Source: Hyphococcus aureus
GTDB lineage: Bacteria; Pseudomonadota; Alphaproteobacteria; Caulobacterales; Parvularculaceae
NCBI RefSeq assembly: GCF_042643165.1
Contig: NZ_JBHRSH010000001.1
Coordinates: forward strand, 496,001-560,000
Reading direction: 5' to 3'
Length of the DNA stretch: 64,000 nt
Shown here: positions 25,415 to 34,366 of the stretch, in pieces
Numbering within the stretch: the first letter of the stretch is position 1
Layout of the letters: each line of letters begins with the position of its first letter
Program-made: the position numbers and the translations under genes
Notes under the pieces: generated by a model
What the model saw: only the letters and a program-made list of their open reading frames with translations
What the model was told of the DNA's origin: nothing
Database searches by the model: none

Positions 25415-26575
25415 ATGCGTAATTTCACCGACGAACAAACCTCTTTCCGCACTTCGTTTCGGCGCTTTCTCGAGCGCGAAGTGGCGCCGAATATGAAAAC
25501 CTATCGAGACGAGGGCATCGTCGATCGCGAAATTTACCGCAAGGCGGGCGAGAACGGATTTCTTTTGATTTGGGCCGATGAAGACTTAGGCGGCGTCGGC
25601 GATTCCGACTTTCGCTATGAGCAGATCATTATGGAGGAAATGGCGCGTGCGGACTGCGGGGAGTGGTTTCCGACGCTGCACAGCCGGATGGTCGCGCCCT
25701 ATCTGAAACGGTTCGGTTCGCCGGAACAGCAAGCGCGATTCCTGCCAAAATGCGTGACCGGCGAATCCATTTTGGCCGTCGCCATGACCGAACCAGACGC
25801 CGGAAGCGATTTGTCAGGCATGAAAAGCATCGTCGAGGACGCAGGCGACCATTTTGTGCTTAATGGGTCCAAAATTTATATTTCAAACGGGATCAATGCC
25901 GATCTCGTTATCGTGGCGGCGAAATCAGGCGGCGCTGAAAATCCTCATTCCATGGCGCTGCTCTGTGTGGAGCGCGGCATGGAGGGATTTCGCCGCGGTC
26001 GGAACCTCGACAAGATGGGCCTTGTCGCGCAGGACACCGCCGAACTGTTTTTCGACAACGTGAAGGTGCCGAAAGAAAACGTACTTGGCGATCCGACAAA
26101 AGGGTTTCACTATCTGATGCAAGGCCTCGTGGAGGAGCGCCTGATTGGATCCGTCAGCTATATGTGCAATGCGCACCGGGCTTTCGATCTGACAAGAAAT
26201 TATGTGATGGATCGAAAGGCGTTCGGAAAACGCATCGCTGACATGCAAAATACGCAATTCAAGCTCGCCGAATTGCATGCCCAGCTTCAGGCGGTTCAAT
26301 GCTATCTCGACAATTGCGTTGCGAAGCACAATGCCGGCGAATTATCGCCGCCGGAAGCTGCAGCGCTAAAGCTGGTGACCAGTGAACTCGAGTGGCGGGT
26401 CGTCGACGATGGGGTTCAGCTACACGGCGGCGCCGGCTACATGCGAGAATTTGAAATTTGCCGGCGGTTTACAGACGCCCGCATCAACAGAATTCTTGCA
26501 GGCAGTTCTGAAATCATGAAACTGATTATTGGGCGCGATATTTTTTCGGAGAACTATCAACCGTTTCTCTCCTGA
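25415..26575 (+). CDS. Acyl-CoA dehydrogenase
   Basis: A 386-residue flavoprotein dehydrogenase. Family signatures: AMTEPDAGSDLSGMKS (FAD/substrate), KMGLVAQDTAELFFDNVKVP, the arginine-rich R-K-A-F-G-K segment, and the C-terminal QLHGGAGYMREFEICRRFTD with the Glu expected to act as base, then ILAGSSEIMK. It would introduce the 2,3 double bond in acyl-CoA, passing electrons to ETF. It follows the CoA ligase with 58 bases between, including a short ACGCC-GAAA-GGCGT hairpin, and converges with the racemase gene. Confidence 0.93.
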   Translation: MRNFTDEQTSFRTSFRRFLEREVAPNMKTYRDEGIVDREIYRKAGENGFLLIWADEDLGGVGDSDFRYEQIIMEEMARADCGEWFPTLHSRMVAPYLKRFGSPEQQARFLPKCVTGESILAVAMTEPDAGSDLSGMKSIVEDAGDHFVLNGSKIYISNGINADLVIVAAKSGGAENPHSMALLCVERGMEGFRRGRNLDKMGLVAQDTAELFFDNVKVPKENVLGDPTKGFHYLMQGLVEERLIGSVSYMCNAHRAFDLTRNYVMDRKAFGKRIADMQNTQFKLAELHAQLQAVQCYLDNCVAKHNAGELSPPEAAALKLVTSELEWRVVDDGVQLHGGAGYMREFEICRRFTDARINRILAGSSEIMKLIIGRDIFSENYQPFLS

Positions 26576-26613
26576 AATCGCCGCGACGGCATGCTCGATA
26601 AAGGCGTGACCCG

Positions 26614-27783
26614 TTACGACTGGACGGCCGCGCCGCTTTCTATCAGCCCATTGATTTGCTCGTCAGAAACGCCCCACGCTGAAAGGACGGCCCGAGTGTC
26701 TGCGCCGAGGACGCGCGGCCCGAAATTGATAGCGCCCGGCGTGCGCGAAAATCGCGGCGCCGGCGACGGCTGAACAACATCATTCGTGTGCGTGAATGTC
26801 CCACGGCGTGTATTGTGTAACGCGCCGGGCGCTTCGGCGAGCGTATGGACAGGCGTGAAACAGGCCTCGGCGCCTGCGAACGCTTGCTCCCATTGCGTGC
26901 GCGTTCGAGTTGCGAATATCGCATCCAGACGATCAATCATCTCCGGCCATTTGCCTGGATTATAAGGCGATGCGAACAGCGCATCGTCAGACAGCCCTAG
27001 CACGTCGATAAAGTTAAAATAAAATTTCGGTTCAATTGCACCGACGCACACGAATTTGTTGTCGCTTGTTTTGTATACGCGATAAAATGGCGCGCCTCCG
27101 TCGACGAGGTTCGCCTCGCGCCGGTCGCGCCATAGACCGGCGTTGAACATTGAATAAGTGAGCGCCATGGTCATCGCTGCACCGTCGATCATGGCCGCAT
27201 CGACAATCTGCCCTTTGCCTGACCGTTTTGCTTCAAACAGTGCACAGACAAGGCCGAAGGCGAGCAACATGCCTCCGCCAGCGAAATCACCAACCAGATT
27301 TAACGGCGGAATCGGACGTTCCGCAGTGCCCGTAGCATGCAATGCGCCCGTCAGCGCAATGTAATTTATATCGTGCCCAGCTGTCTGAGCGAGCGGCCCG
27401 TCCTGACCCCAACCCGTAATCCGGCCATAGACGAGCGCTTCATTCGCCGCCATACATTGCGACGGTCCAAGTCCGAGCCGTTCCATAACGCCAGGCCGGA
27501 ACCCTTCAATTAGTCCGTCCGCGTCCTTGCACAAATCGAGAATGACATCGACCGCAGCTGGATTTTTAAGATCAAGTGCGACGGAACGTCGATTGCGATT
27601 CAATATGTTCTTGTCATAATCAAGAGGAGGGGATTCATCACTGGCCTGTGTGCGATCGATCCGGATCACTTCGGCTCCCATATCAGCCAGCATCATGGCG
27701 CAGAAAGGCCCCGGAGCAAGACTTGCAATCTCGATAATTCGGATGCCCTTCAAAGGCCCGGATACGCCATCTTCTACAGCCAC
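26614..27783 (-). CDS. Alpha-methylacyl-CoA racemase-like protein (CaiB/BaiF family)
   Basis: A 389-residue family III CoA-transferase-fold protein. The segments AGHDINYIALTGALHATG and PPLNLVGDFAGGGMLLAFG match alpha-methylacyl-CoA racemase, giving the catalytic His (GHDINY) and Asp (GDFAGG) pair. Such enzymes epimerise 2-methylacyl-CoA esters, including 2-arylpropionyl-CoA of profen drugs. GTG start follows AGGAGCTGCAA. It is the last gene of the long minus-strand catabolic unit, after the ferredoxin reductase. A CoA-transferase role is the alternative, but the racemase-specific residues argue against it. Confidence 0.85.
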   Translation of the reverse strand: MAVEDGVSGPLKGIRIIEIASLAPGPFCAMMLADMGAEVIRIDRTQASDESPPLDYDKNILNRNRRSVALDLKNPAAVDVILDLCKDADGLIEGFRPGVMERLGLGPSQCMAANEALVYGRITGWGQDGPLAQTAGHDINYIALTGALHATGTAERPIPPLNLVGDFAGGGMLLAFGLVCALFEAKRSGKGQIVDAAMIDGAAMTMALTYSMFNAGLWRDRREANLVDGGAPFYRVYKTSDNKFVCVGAIEPKFYFNFIDVLGLSDDALFASPYNPGKWPEMIDRLDAIFATRTRTQWEQAFAGAEACFTPVHTLAEAPGALHNTRRGTFTHTNDVVQPSPAPRFSRTPGAINFGPRVLGADTRAVLSAWGVSDEQINGLIESGAAVQS

Positions 27784-27870
27784 TTGCAGCTCCTATTTAT
27801 GCACTTTATGCAATTCGCAATGAATACTGACACCAGAGTTTATTCACGCTGTTTGAAGACGCTCAATTTT

Positions 27871-29115
27871 CTAACCCTTTCTGACGGGTGGTTTGTAGAG
27901 GGGGACGTCAGGGTCTGTGAGCAGATTTAGATCGCACACGCCGCCGGTGGAGACGAGACGCCGGCCTTGCGCGTAATCGCGAGTGGCGTTGACGCAGTCG
28001 AGAGCGATGACGCGGCTGTTCTTCAGATAGACCACGGAGAAGGAGCGGCTGTCGGGATCGCCGCGAACCAGTGCTTGGTCATGGCCGGTTGAAAGACCTG
28101 CGGTCTGCAGTTTGAGGTCATACTGATCGGACCAGAACCAGGGAACCGCGTCGTAGGGTTTAGGAGACCCCGCAATCGCCGCGGCGGCGGCTGCCGCCTG
28201 ATCATGAGCATTCTGCACCGATTCAAGGCGGATGACTGCGCCTCCGGCATGTCGGTTAGCATGAGCGGCGCAATCACCGGCGGCATAGATGTCCGGCAGG
28301 CTGGTCCTGCAAAATTCATCGACCTTCACGCCGCCGAGCGCGCCCTCGGCGCCGGCCGCAATCAGCGGTTCGACCTCCGGCGCAATGCCAATCCCGACGA
28401 TCACGAGGTCCGCCGGCAGGTCGGCGCCGCCGGCGAGACGCACCCCCGCAGGGCGGCCGCCCTGCTCGATGATCGCATCAACCTTTGCGCCGAGCCGGAT
28501 GTCGACGCCCCGGCTGCGATGCTCGCCCTCATAAAAGTCCGACAGCGCCGGCCCCGCCACCCGCGCCAGCAGCCGGTCCTGGGCTTCAAGCACGCAGACG
28601 CGTTTGCCCATGCCAACCAGTACCGACGCCGCTTCGAGACCGATATACCCGCCGCCTATGATGACGATGTTGTTTGCGCCGCCAAGCTCGGCGCGGATCG
28701 CATCCACATCCGCACGCATACGGATGACATGTATGCCGGCAAGATCGCCGCCCGGCGCCGGCAGCCTCCGCGGCGTTCCGCCCGCCGCCCAGATCATCTT
28801 GCCGTAAGTAATCCTTTCGCCATTCTCGCAGCGCGCTTCATGAGCCGCAGGATTGACTGCGACGATCCTTCGCCCCCGAAGTAGATCGATATTCAGCTCG
28901 GCCCAGGCCTCTTTCGGGCGCATCAGCATGCGCTCGAACGGCTCCTCGCCGGCGAGATAAGCCTTGGATAGGGGCGGACGCTCATAGGGAGGATCAGCCT
29001 CCGCCCCCGCCAGCGCAACCGCGCCGGCAAATCCAAGCTTGCGCAGCATCAACGCCGCCTGCGCCCCGGCATGCCCGGCGCCGGCGATTAGCACATTGGT
29101 CGTTGTCTTTTCCAT
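27871..29115 (-). CDS. Ferredoxin reductase (FAD/NAD-dependent, BphA4-like)
   Basis: A 414-residue oxidoreductase with an N-terminal FAD motif (VLIAGAGHAGAQAALMLR), PPYERPPLSKAYL typical of dioxygenase ferredoxin reductases, an NAD motif IIGGGYIGLEAAS, and the second FAD motif IYAAGDCAAH. The end PWFWSDQYDLKLQ is also characteristic. It would carry electrons from NADH to Rieske ferredoxins. It is the only such reductase in the window, so it probably serves both oxygenases. ATG 29115 is chosen over a TTG at 29184. Confidence 0.92.
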   Translation of the reverse strand: MEKTTTNVLIAGAGHAGAQAALMLRKLGFAGAVALAGAEADPPYERPPLSKAYLAGEEPFERMLMRPKEAWAELNIDLLRGRRIVAVNPAAHEARCENGERITYGKMIWAAGGTPRRLPAPGGDLAGIHVIRMRADVDAIRAELGGANNIVIIGGGYIGLEAASVLVGMGKRVCVLEAQDRLLARVAGPALSDFYEGEHRSRGVDIRLGAKVDAIIEQGGRPAGVRLAGGADLPADLVIVGIGIAPEVEPLIAAGAEGALGGVKVDEFCRTSLPDIYAAGDCAAHANRHAGGAVIRLESVQNAHDQAAAAAAAIAGSPKPYDAVPWFWSDQYDLKLQTAGLSTGHDQALVRGDPDSRSFSVVYLKNSRVIALDCVNATRDYAQGRRLVSTGGVCDLNLLTDPDVPLYKPPVRKG

Positions 29116-29199
29116 TCTAGTCGCACGGTCCTTTACATAATCTAATAAGCGGAAACGCACTTTCTCATCGAGTCCACGCACCAACCTAGCGATGGTGCA

Positions 29200-30330
29200 T
29201 CATACCCTGTTGATATGGCGTGGCGCGACGCCAACGTAATTTGACAAGGGCCTAATGAGTTTGTTGTCGGCGAGCTGCTCCATCACATGCGCAGTCCAGC
29301 CCGTGATCCGGCTCACCACGAAGATCGGCGTGAACATCGGGATTTCAAACCCCATCAGATAATAGGCCGGACCGGCGGGGAAATCGAGATTCGGATAAAT
29401 CCCTTTCTCGGCCACCATGGTCTCATCGAGAATGCGGCACATCTCCCAGTATTTTTTAGCTTCGTCAGTTCCGATCACATCGACCATCTTTTTGTAGGCC
29501 CCGGTCATGGCCGGCACGCGGCTGTCGCCGGACCGGTAAACACGGTGGCCGAAGCCCATGATTTTCTTCTTGGTTGCAAGTGCGTCGAGCATCCATTCCT
29601 TCGCCGCCTCGGGCGAGCCCATCTCTTTCAGCATGTGCATCACCGCCTCGTTGGCGCCGCCATGTAGCGGGCCCTTCAGCGAGCCGACGGCGCCGGTCAC
29701 GGAGGAATAGATGTCCGACATGGAGGACGCGATCGTCCGCGCTGTGAAGGTCGAAGCGTTGAAGGAGTGTTCGGCATAAAGCGTCATCGAAATGTCGAAA
29801 CATTTGACGACCTCGGGCGCCGGAACTTTGCCGAAACACATGTGAAAGAAATTTTCCGAGAAGGCGAGGTCCTTCGTCGCCGGGATAGGCCCCTTGCCGT
29901 TGCGCAACCGGAACGTCGCCGCGACGATTTCCGGAATCGTCGCATACATGCGGATCGACTTCCGCATCAGCCCCTCGGGCGAGGAATCATCCGTAGTCTC
30001 GTCCTCCTGTCCGAGAAACGAAATCGCGGTGCGGAGCGTATCCATCGGATGCGCGCTCGGGTTGAACAGCGCCATGACCTTGTAGAGGTCAGCGGAGAGA
30101 CCGCGTTCTTTTTTCTCGGCCGCATTGAATTCATCAAGCTGGGCCTGCGTCGGCAGTTCGGCGTTCCAGATGAGATAGGCGACTTCCTCGAACCGGCATT
30201 GCGCCGCAAGATCCTGCACCATGTAGCCGCGATAGGTGAGCGAGTTGATCTCCGGCATCACTTTCGAGATTGCCGTGTCGTCCGCCAGAACGCCCGCAAG
30301 ACCGTATTTGACATTACCCATGTTATTCAT
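29200..30330 (-). CDS. Citrate synthase family, probably 2-methylcitrate synthase type
   Basis: A 376-residue short (type II) citrate synthase. Catalytic residues are visible: His in KGPLHGGANEAV, His in IMGFGHRVYR, and Asp in YPNLDFPAGPAYYLMG. The closing pattern FTPIFVVSRITGWTAH is shared by PrpC and type II citrate synthases. Placement inside a catabolic operon with a racemase for 2-methylacyl-CoA suggests it condenses propionyl-CoA with oxaloacetate, although acetyl-CoA use cannot be excluded. There are no prpB or prpD genes nearby, so later steps must be encoded elsewhere. Confidence 0.88.
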   Translation of the reverse strand: MNNMGNVKYGLAGVLADDTAISKVMPEINSLTYRGYMVQDLAAQCRFEEVAYLIWNAELPTQAQLDEFNAAEKKERGLSADLYKVMALFNPSAHPMDTLRTAISFLGQEDETTDDSSPEGLMRKSIRMYATIPEIVAATFRLRNGKGPIPATKDLAFSENFFHMCFGKVPAPEVVKCFDISMTLYAEHSFNASTFTARTIASSMSDIYSSVTGAVGSLKGPLHGGANEAVMHMLKEMGSPEAAKEWMLDALATKKKIMGFGHRVYRSGDSRVPAMTGAYKKMVDVIGTDEAKKYWEMCRILDETMVAEKGIYPNLDFPAGPAYYLMGFEIPMFTPIFVVSRITGWTAHVMEQLADNKLIRPLSNYVGVAPRHINRV

Positions 30331-30407
30331 TTCCGCCGGGATATTTGGAGTGCCTGTTTGCCATTACACCAACTGCCTGAATTGATGTGGCGAAGTGTGA
30401 ATTAATT

Positions 30408-30422
30408 GGCGCGAATCGCGCC
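30408..30422. other. Small perfect hairpin after the meta-pathway hydrolase gene
   Basis: GGCGCG-AAT-CGCGCC forms a 6-bp stem within the 204-base gap between the hydrolase stop and the citrate synthase start. No T-run follows on the minus strand (AATTAATT only), so it may be a weak attenuator, a processing site or nothing. The rest of the gap shows no gene. Confidence 0.3.
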
Positions 30423-30534
30423 GTCGTCGGAGAGCTCAATATAACCGAATGCAGGTGCTTCGAAGAAATTTAACAAACCCCATCTCGTTTTGTTTATGGA
30501 CGTCAAGAGCGTGGGTGAAATCAGTCACCTGCCC

Positions 30535-31359
30535 TCATTCGCGCGCGAGAAAGTCAGCGACCAGCAGATTGAACCGGTCCTTGTGCTCGATCTGTGTCCA
30601 GTGGCCGCATTTGCCGAACAGGTGAACTTCGGACGTCTTGATGAGATCGAACAGCCGCAGGCTGTTGCTCATCGGCAGGACACGGTCTTCCCGCCCATGC
30701 AGGATCAGCGTTGGACAGGCGATTTGCGCAATCTCCTCTTCCGGCGTAGAAAGCGCCGTGATGTGTTGTTGGCGCGGCGCCGGGAACATGGCGCTGAAGG
30801 CCTCGTGAAAGCCCCGCTGGATGCTCGCCCGGTAGCGCATTTCAGCAAGCTCGTCTGAGACGAGCGAGTTGTCATAGGCGAAGATGTCAAGCATTGCACG
30901 CATCGCCGCGACCGACGGTTCATAACCCCACACCTTGTCGAGCGCTTCGGTCAGTTCGAATTCAAGGCCGGCCGCTCCCATCAACACCATGCGTCGGACC
31001 CGGTCCGGATGATGAACCGCCATGGAGAGCGCGAGCGCGCCGCCGAAAGAGTTGCCGATAATATCAAATTCCTGAAGCCCGAGGGCGTCGGCAAGATCCA
31101 TCAGATGCCCGCGCCAGCGCTGCATATTGTAAACGCCGTCCGCCGGCCGCTCTGTGTAGCCAAAGCCCAGCATGTCCGGCGCAATTGCGCGCACGCACTC
31201 CGACAGCACCGGCAGATTGAGCCGCCAGTTCGCCCAGGCCGTCACGCCGGGCCCCGAACCATGAATCAGGATCACCGGGCGCCCTTCGCCCAGATCGTGA
31301 TAATTGGTCTTAACGCCGCCGGCGTCGATGGACTTGCCGATCTCGGGATTGTCACTCAT
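30535..31359 (-). CDS. dmpD: 2-hydroxymuconic semialdehyde hydrolase (meta-cleavage product hydrolase)
   Basis: A 274-residue alpha/beta hydrolase of the XylF/DmpD/TodF class. It has HGSGPGVTAWANWR (oxyanion segment typical of this family), the nucleophile elbow IGNSFGGALAL, acid HGREDRVLP and base GHWTQIEH. It hydrolyses C-C bonds of ring-fission products, mainly ketones from 3-substituted catechols. ATG follows AAAGGATAAAAAA and lies 4 bases after the tautomerase stop. It is part of a complete meta pathway that also contains the dehydrogenase branch. Confidence 0.93.
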   Translation of the reverse strand: MSDNPEIGKSIDAGGVKTNYHDLGEGRPVILIHGSGPGVTAWANWRLNLPVLSECVRAIAPDMLGFGYTERPADGVYNMQRWRGHLMDLADALGLQEFDIIGNSFGGALALSMAVHHPDRVRRMVLMGAAGLEFELTEALDKVWGYEPSVAAMRAMLDIFAYDNSLVSDELAEMRYRASIQRGFHEAFSAMFPAPRQQHITALSTPEEEIAQIACPTLILHGREDRVLPMSNSLRLFDLIKTSEVHLFGKCGHWTQIEHKDRFNLLVADFLARE

Positions 31360-31363
31360 TTTT

Positions 31364-31582
31364 TTATCCTTTTGCGTCGCCGCTTGCTAATTTTGCTCGT
31401 TCTTCGGCTTTCGACACGCCTGCGGCGGCGAAATGTTCAGGCGGCACCTCGCGGATGATCACGCGCACAGACTGTATTGGCGCATGGACCGCACGCACCG
31501 CCGCATCGGTCAGTTCACGGATCAATTCCGATTTTTCTTCCGCCGTGCGCCCTTCCAGCATGGTGACGTCAATAATCGGCAC
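31364..31582 (-). CDS. 4-oxalocrotonate tautomerase
   Basis: A 72-residue tautomerase too short for a plain ATG search. It starts at GTG with the catalytic proline next (V/M-PIIDVTMLEGRT), preceded by GGAGG. Pro1 after Met removal is the general base, and the Arg-rich region SVRVIIREVPPEHFAAAG carries the conserved substrate-binding arginine. It converts 2-hydroxymuconate to 4-oxalocrotonate. The longer in-frame reading that runs back into the decarboxylase gene is an artefact. It sits between the decarboxylase and hydrolase genes. Confidence 0.92.
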   Translation of the reverse strand: MPIIDVTMLEGRTAEEKSELIRELTDAAVRAVHAPIQSVRVIIREVPPEHFAAAGVSKAEERAKLASGDAKG

Positions 31583-31587
31583 AGACC

Positions 31588-32358
31588 TTACGCCTCCACA
31601 TTGATCGAGACACCGCCGAGATTTTGCACCTCGAGGCTGATCGTTTCCCCGACGCTGGCGGGATGCGCCGCCGTCGCTCCGCCGGCCATGACGATATGAC
31701 CGGGCTCCAGCGCCTCGCCCCATTCGGCCGTCATGCGTGCGGCGGCAACGAGCGAGCGCACAGGATGGCCGAGGATCGCCGCGGACGAACCGATCTCTTT
31801 CGGCCGTCCGTTCACGGACAGCACCATGCCGAGATTGGAACAGTCGATCTGCGCAGACCGCCACGCGCCAATAACGAGGCCCGAAGACGAGGTATTGTCG
31901 GCGATCACGTCCGGCAGCGCGAACTTGAAGTTCTCATAACGGCTGTCGATCACCTCCATCGCCGGCGCGATCGCCTCAACCGCGGACATCGCCTCCAGCG
32001 CGGAAACCTTTCCCGACAGCCGTTTCTTCAAAAGGAACACGATTTCCGGCTCAAGACGCGGATGCACAAAAGCCGACTTCTTCAGGATCCCGCCTTCCAC
32101 CAGCAGCATGGCGTCGGTAAGCCGGCCCCAGGCCGCCTCGTTTACGCCGACCTGAACCATCTTGGCCCGGCTGGTCAGCCCCATCTTGACGCCGATGCGT
32201 TTTTCGCCCCGGGCGATCCGCCGCGCTACGGACAGGTCCTGGATCGCATAAGCATCCGAAACCGATAAATCAGGATGGTCTTTCGTCAACTGCGGGATCG
32301 CACGCGCTTCGCGCTGCGCCTCGTCGACAACGACGGCCAGTTCTTCAAGACCCGCCAT
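31588..32358 (-). CDS. dmpH: 4-oxalocrotonate decarboxylase
   Basis: A 256-residue member of the hydratase/decarboxylase family. The segment RIGVKMGLTSRAKMVQVGV is characteristic of DmpH/XylI decarboxylases, and EPEIVFLLK holds metal-binding acidic residues. It decarboxylates 4-oxalocrotonate to 2-hydroxypenta-2,4-dienoate and is expected to form a complex with the hydratase encoded at 34367-35149, its paralogue. The ATG follows the aldolase TAG directly, showing tight coupling. Confidence 0.93.
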   Translation of the reverse strand: MAGLEELAVVVDEAQREARAIPQLTKDHPDLSVSDAYAIQDLSVARRIARGEKRIGVKMGLTSRAKMVQVGVNEAAWGRLTDAMLLVEGGILKKSAFVHPRLEPEIVFLLKKRLSGKVSALEAMSAVEAIAPAMEVIDSRYENFKFALPDVIADNTSSSGLVIGAWRSAQIDCSNLGMVLSVNGRPKEIGSSAAILGHPVRSLVAAARMTAEWGEALEPGHIVMAGGATAAHPASVGETISLEVQNLGGVSINVEA

Positions 32359-33411
32359 CTACGCCGCTCCCGCCTGCTCGCGCTCGTTCAAAATATCGAG
32401 CGCGACATCGACGATCATGTCCTCCTGGCCGCCGACCATGCCGCGACGCCCCAGCTCGACCAGGATGTCGCGCACATCGACGCCATATTCTTCCGCCGCT
32501 TTCTCCGCATGCCGGAGGAAGCTCGAATAGACGCCGGCATAACCGAGCATCAAGGTTTCCCGGTCGACCCGCACCGGGCGGTCCTGAAGCGGGCGCACAA
32601 GGTCTTCCGCCGCATCCATCAGTTTGAACACATCGCAACCGGTGTGCCAGCCCTTGCGCTCGGCCGCCGCGACAAAGACTTCCAGCGGCGCGTTGCCCGC
32701 CCCCGCGCCCATGCCGGCCAGCGAAGCATCCACCCGCCGGGCGCCCTTCTGAACCGCCACAATCGAATTGGCGACGCCGAGCGAGAGATTGTGATGGGCG
32801 TGCACGCCGCGCTCGGTTTCGTCCTTCAGCACCTTATTGTAGGCGTCGAAACGCGCCCCATAACCGTCCATATCGAGGGCGCCGCCGGAATCGGTCACAT
32901 AAACGCATTGCGCGCCGTAACTCTCCATGAGCACAGCCTGTTCAGCGAGCTTCTCCGGCTCGACCATATGGCTCATCATCAAAAAGCCAACCGTATCCAT
33001 GCCGAGATCGCGCGCCGCACCTATATGCTGTTTCGCGACATCGGCTTCTGTGCAATGGGTCGCCACCCGCACCGAGCGCACGCCGAGATCATAAGCGCGC
33101 TTCAGATCGGTGATCGTGCAGATGCCAGGCAAGATCAGCGTCGTCACCACGGCCCGGTCGACCGCCTCGGCGACAGCCTCGATCCATTCCCAGTCCGTAT
33201 GAGCGCCGAACCCGTAATTGAAACTAGACCCGCGAATGCCGTCACCATGGGCGATCTCGATCGCATCGACCCCGGCCTCGTCCAGCGCCTTCGCGATCTT
33301 CGCCACATGATCGACGCCATAGAGGTGGCGGATCGCATGCATGCCGTCGCGCAGGGTCACATCCTGCACATAGATTTTTTCCTTTGTCGGATCCTTGATC
33401 AGCCCGCTCAC
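32359..33411 (-). CDS. dmpG: 4-hydroxy-2-oxovalerate aldolase
   Basis: A 350-residue DRE-TIM metallolyase. VQDVTLRDGMHAIRH gives the metal Asp and the catalytic Arg/His region; AHHNLSLGVANSIVA carries the two metal-binding histidines. It splits 4-hydroxy-2-oxoacids to pyruvate and an aldehyde channelled into the partner dehydrogenase. It begins at GTG overlapping the dehydrogenase stop (GTGA), fitting the obligate two-enzyme complex. Confidence 0.95.
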   Translation of the reverse strand: MSGLIKDPTKEKIYVQDVTLRDGMHAIRHLYGVDHVAKIAKALDEAGVDAIEIAHGDGIRGSSFNYGFGAHTDWEWIEAVAEAVDRAVVTTLILPGICTITDLKRAYDLGVRSVRVATHCTEADVAKQHIGAARDLGMDTVGFLMMSHMVEPEKLAEQAVLMESYGAQCVYVTDSGGALDMDGYGARFDAYNKVLKDETERGVHAHHNLSLGVANSIVAVQKGARRVDASLAGMGAGAGNAPLEVFVAAAERKGWHTGCDVFKLMDAAEDLVRPLQDRPVRVDRETLMLGYAGVYSSFLRHAEKAAEEYGVDVRDILVELGRRGMVGGQEDMIVDVALDILNEREQAGAA

Positions 33412-34349
33412 GCCGCCGCCTCCGCCAGATGCTTCATCATGCGTTCGCCAATGGTCAGAGCCGCCGAAGTCATGATATCGAGATTGCCCGCATAGGCCGG
33501 CAGGTAATGCGCCGCCCCCTCCACTTCCAGGAACACCGTCACCTTGACGCCTTCAAATTCTCCAAGCTCTGGAATCTTCAGTTTTCGATTGCCGCCAAAA
33601 CGCTCAAACTGCACTTTCTGTTTCAGACGGTAGCCGGGGACATAGTCCTGGACCGCCGCCACCATGTCCTTGACCGATTTCTCGATCTCTTCTTCCTTGC
33701 CGCCCATGGAGAATGCATAAACCGTGTCGCGCATGATCAGCGGCGGCTCGGCCGGATTGAGGATAATGATCGCCTTGCCATGCTCGGCGCCGCCCAGCAC
33801 TTCAACGCCCTTCGCCGTCGTCTCGGTGAACTCGTCAATATTCGCCCGCGTGCCCGGCCCCGCTGACTTCGACGAGACCGACGCCACAATCTCCGCATAG
33901 GGAACACGCTCCGACACCCGCCGCACCGCATGGACGATCGGGATCGTCGCCTGACCGCCGCAGGTCACCATATTAACGTTTTGCTTGTCGAGATGTTCCT
34001 CGGCATTCACTACCGGGATGCAATACGGACCGATCGCCGCCGGCGTCAGGTCCACCATCCGCTTGCCGTCGCGCTTGCAAAGCTCGTTATGATATTCGTG
34101 CGCTTTCGCCGAGGTCGCATCGAACACCACTTCGATATCTTTCCATACAGGCATCTTGACGAGACCGTCCATGCCCTCATGGGTCGTTTCAACGCCCAGT
34201 TTCCTGGCGCGCGCTAACCCGTCCGAATCCGGATCGATGCCCACCATGACGCCCATCTCCAAGACATCCGACGTCCGCATCACCTTGATCATCAAATCGG
34301 CGCCGATATTGCCCGACCCGACAATCGCGCATTTCACCTTGCCCGCCAT
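33408..34349 (-). CDS. dmpF: Acetaldehyde dehydrogenase (acylating)
   Basis: A 313-residue enzyme. GSGNIGADLMIKVMR is the NAD-binding turn and VTCGGQATIPIVHAV contains the catalytic cysteine. It converts acetaldehyde or longer aldehydes to acyl-CoA with CoA and NAD, acting in complex with the aldolase. An AAGGTGAG site precedes the ATG. Its length equals that of DmpF/XylQ. Confidence 0.95.
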   Translation of the reverse strand: MAGKVKCAIVGSGNIGADLMIKVMRTSDVLEMGVMVGIDPDSDGLARARKLGVETTHEGMDGLVKMPVWKDIEVVFDATSAKAHEYHNELCKRDGKRMVDLTPAAIGPYCIPVVNAEEHLDKQNVNMVTCGGQATIPIVHAVRRVSERVPYAEIVASVSSKSAGPGTRANIDEFTETTAKGVEVLGGAEHGKAIIILNPAEPPLIMRDTVYAFSMGGKEEEIEKSVKDMVAAVQDYVPGYRLKQKVQFERFGGNRKLKIPELGEFEGVKVTVFLEVEGAAHYLPAYAGNLDIMTSAALTIGERMMKHLAEAAA

Positions 34350-34366
34350 TCAACTCACCTTTCCCG

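Noticed and set aside
26614..27783. Formyl-CoA or carnitine CoA-transferase assignment
   Set aside because: The GHDINY histidine and the GDFAGG aspartate match the racemase pair, so racemase was favoured.
31583..31864. Upstream extension of the tautomerase frame to 166 codons
   Set aside because: The extension overlaps the decarboxylase gene in another frame; the tautomerase must begin with its catalytic proline, which follows the GTG at 31582.
32275..33495. 406-codon plus-strand open frame
   Set aside because: Antisense of the aldolase gene; long only because of GC-rich codon bias. Its His/Arg-rich product matches no family.
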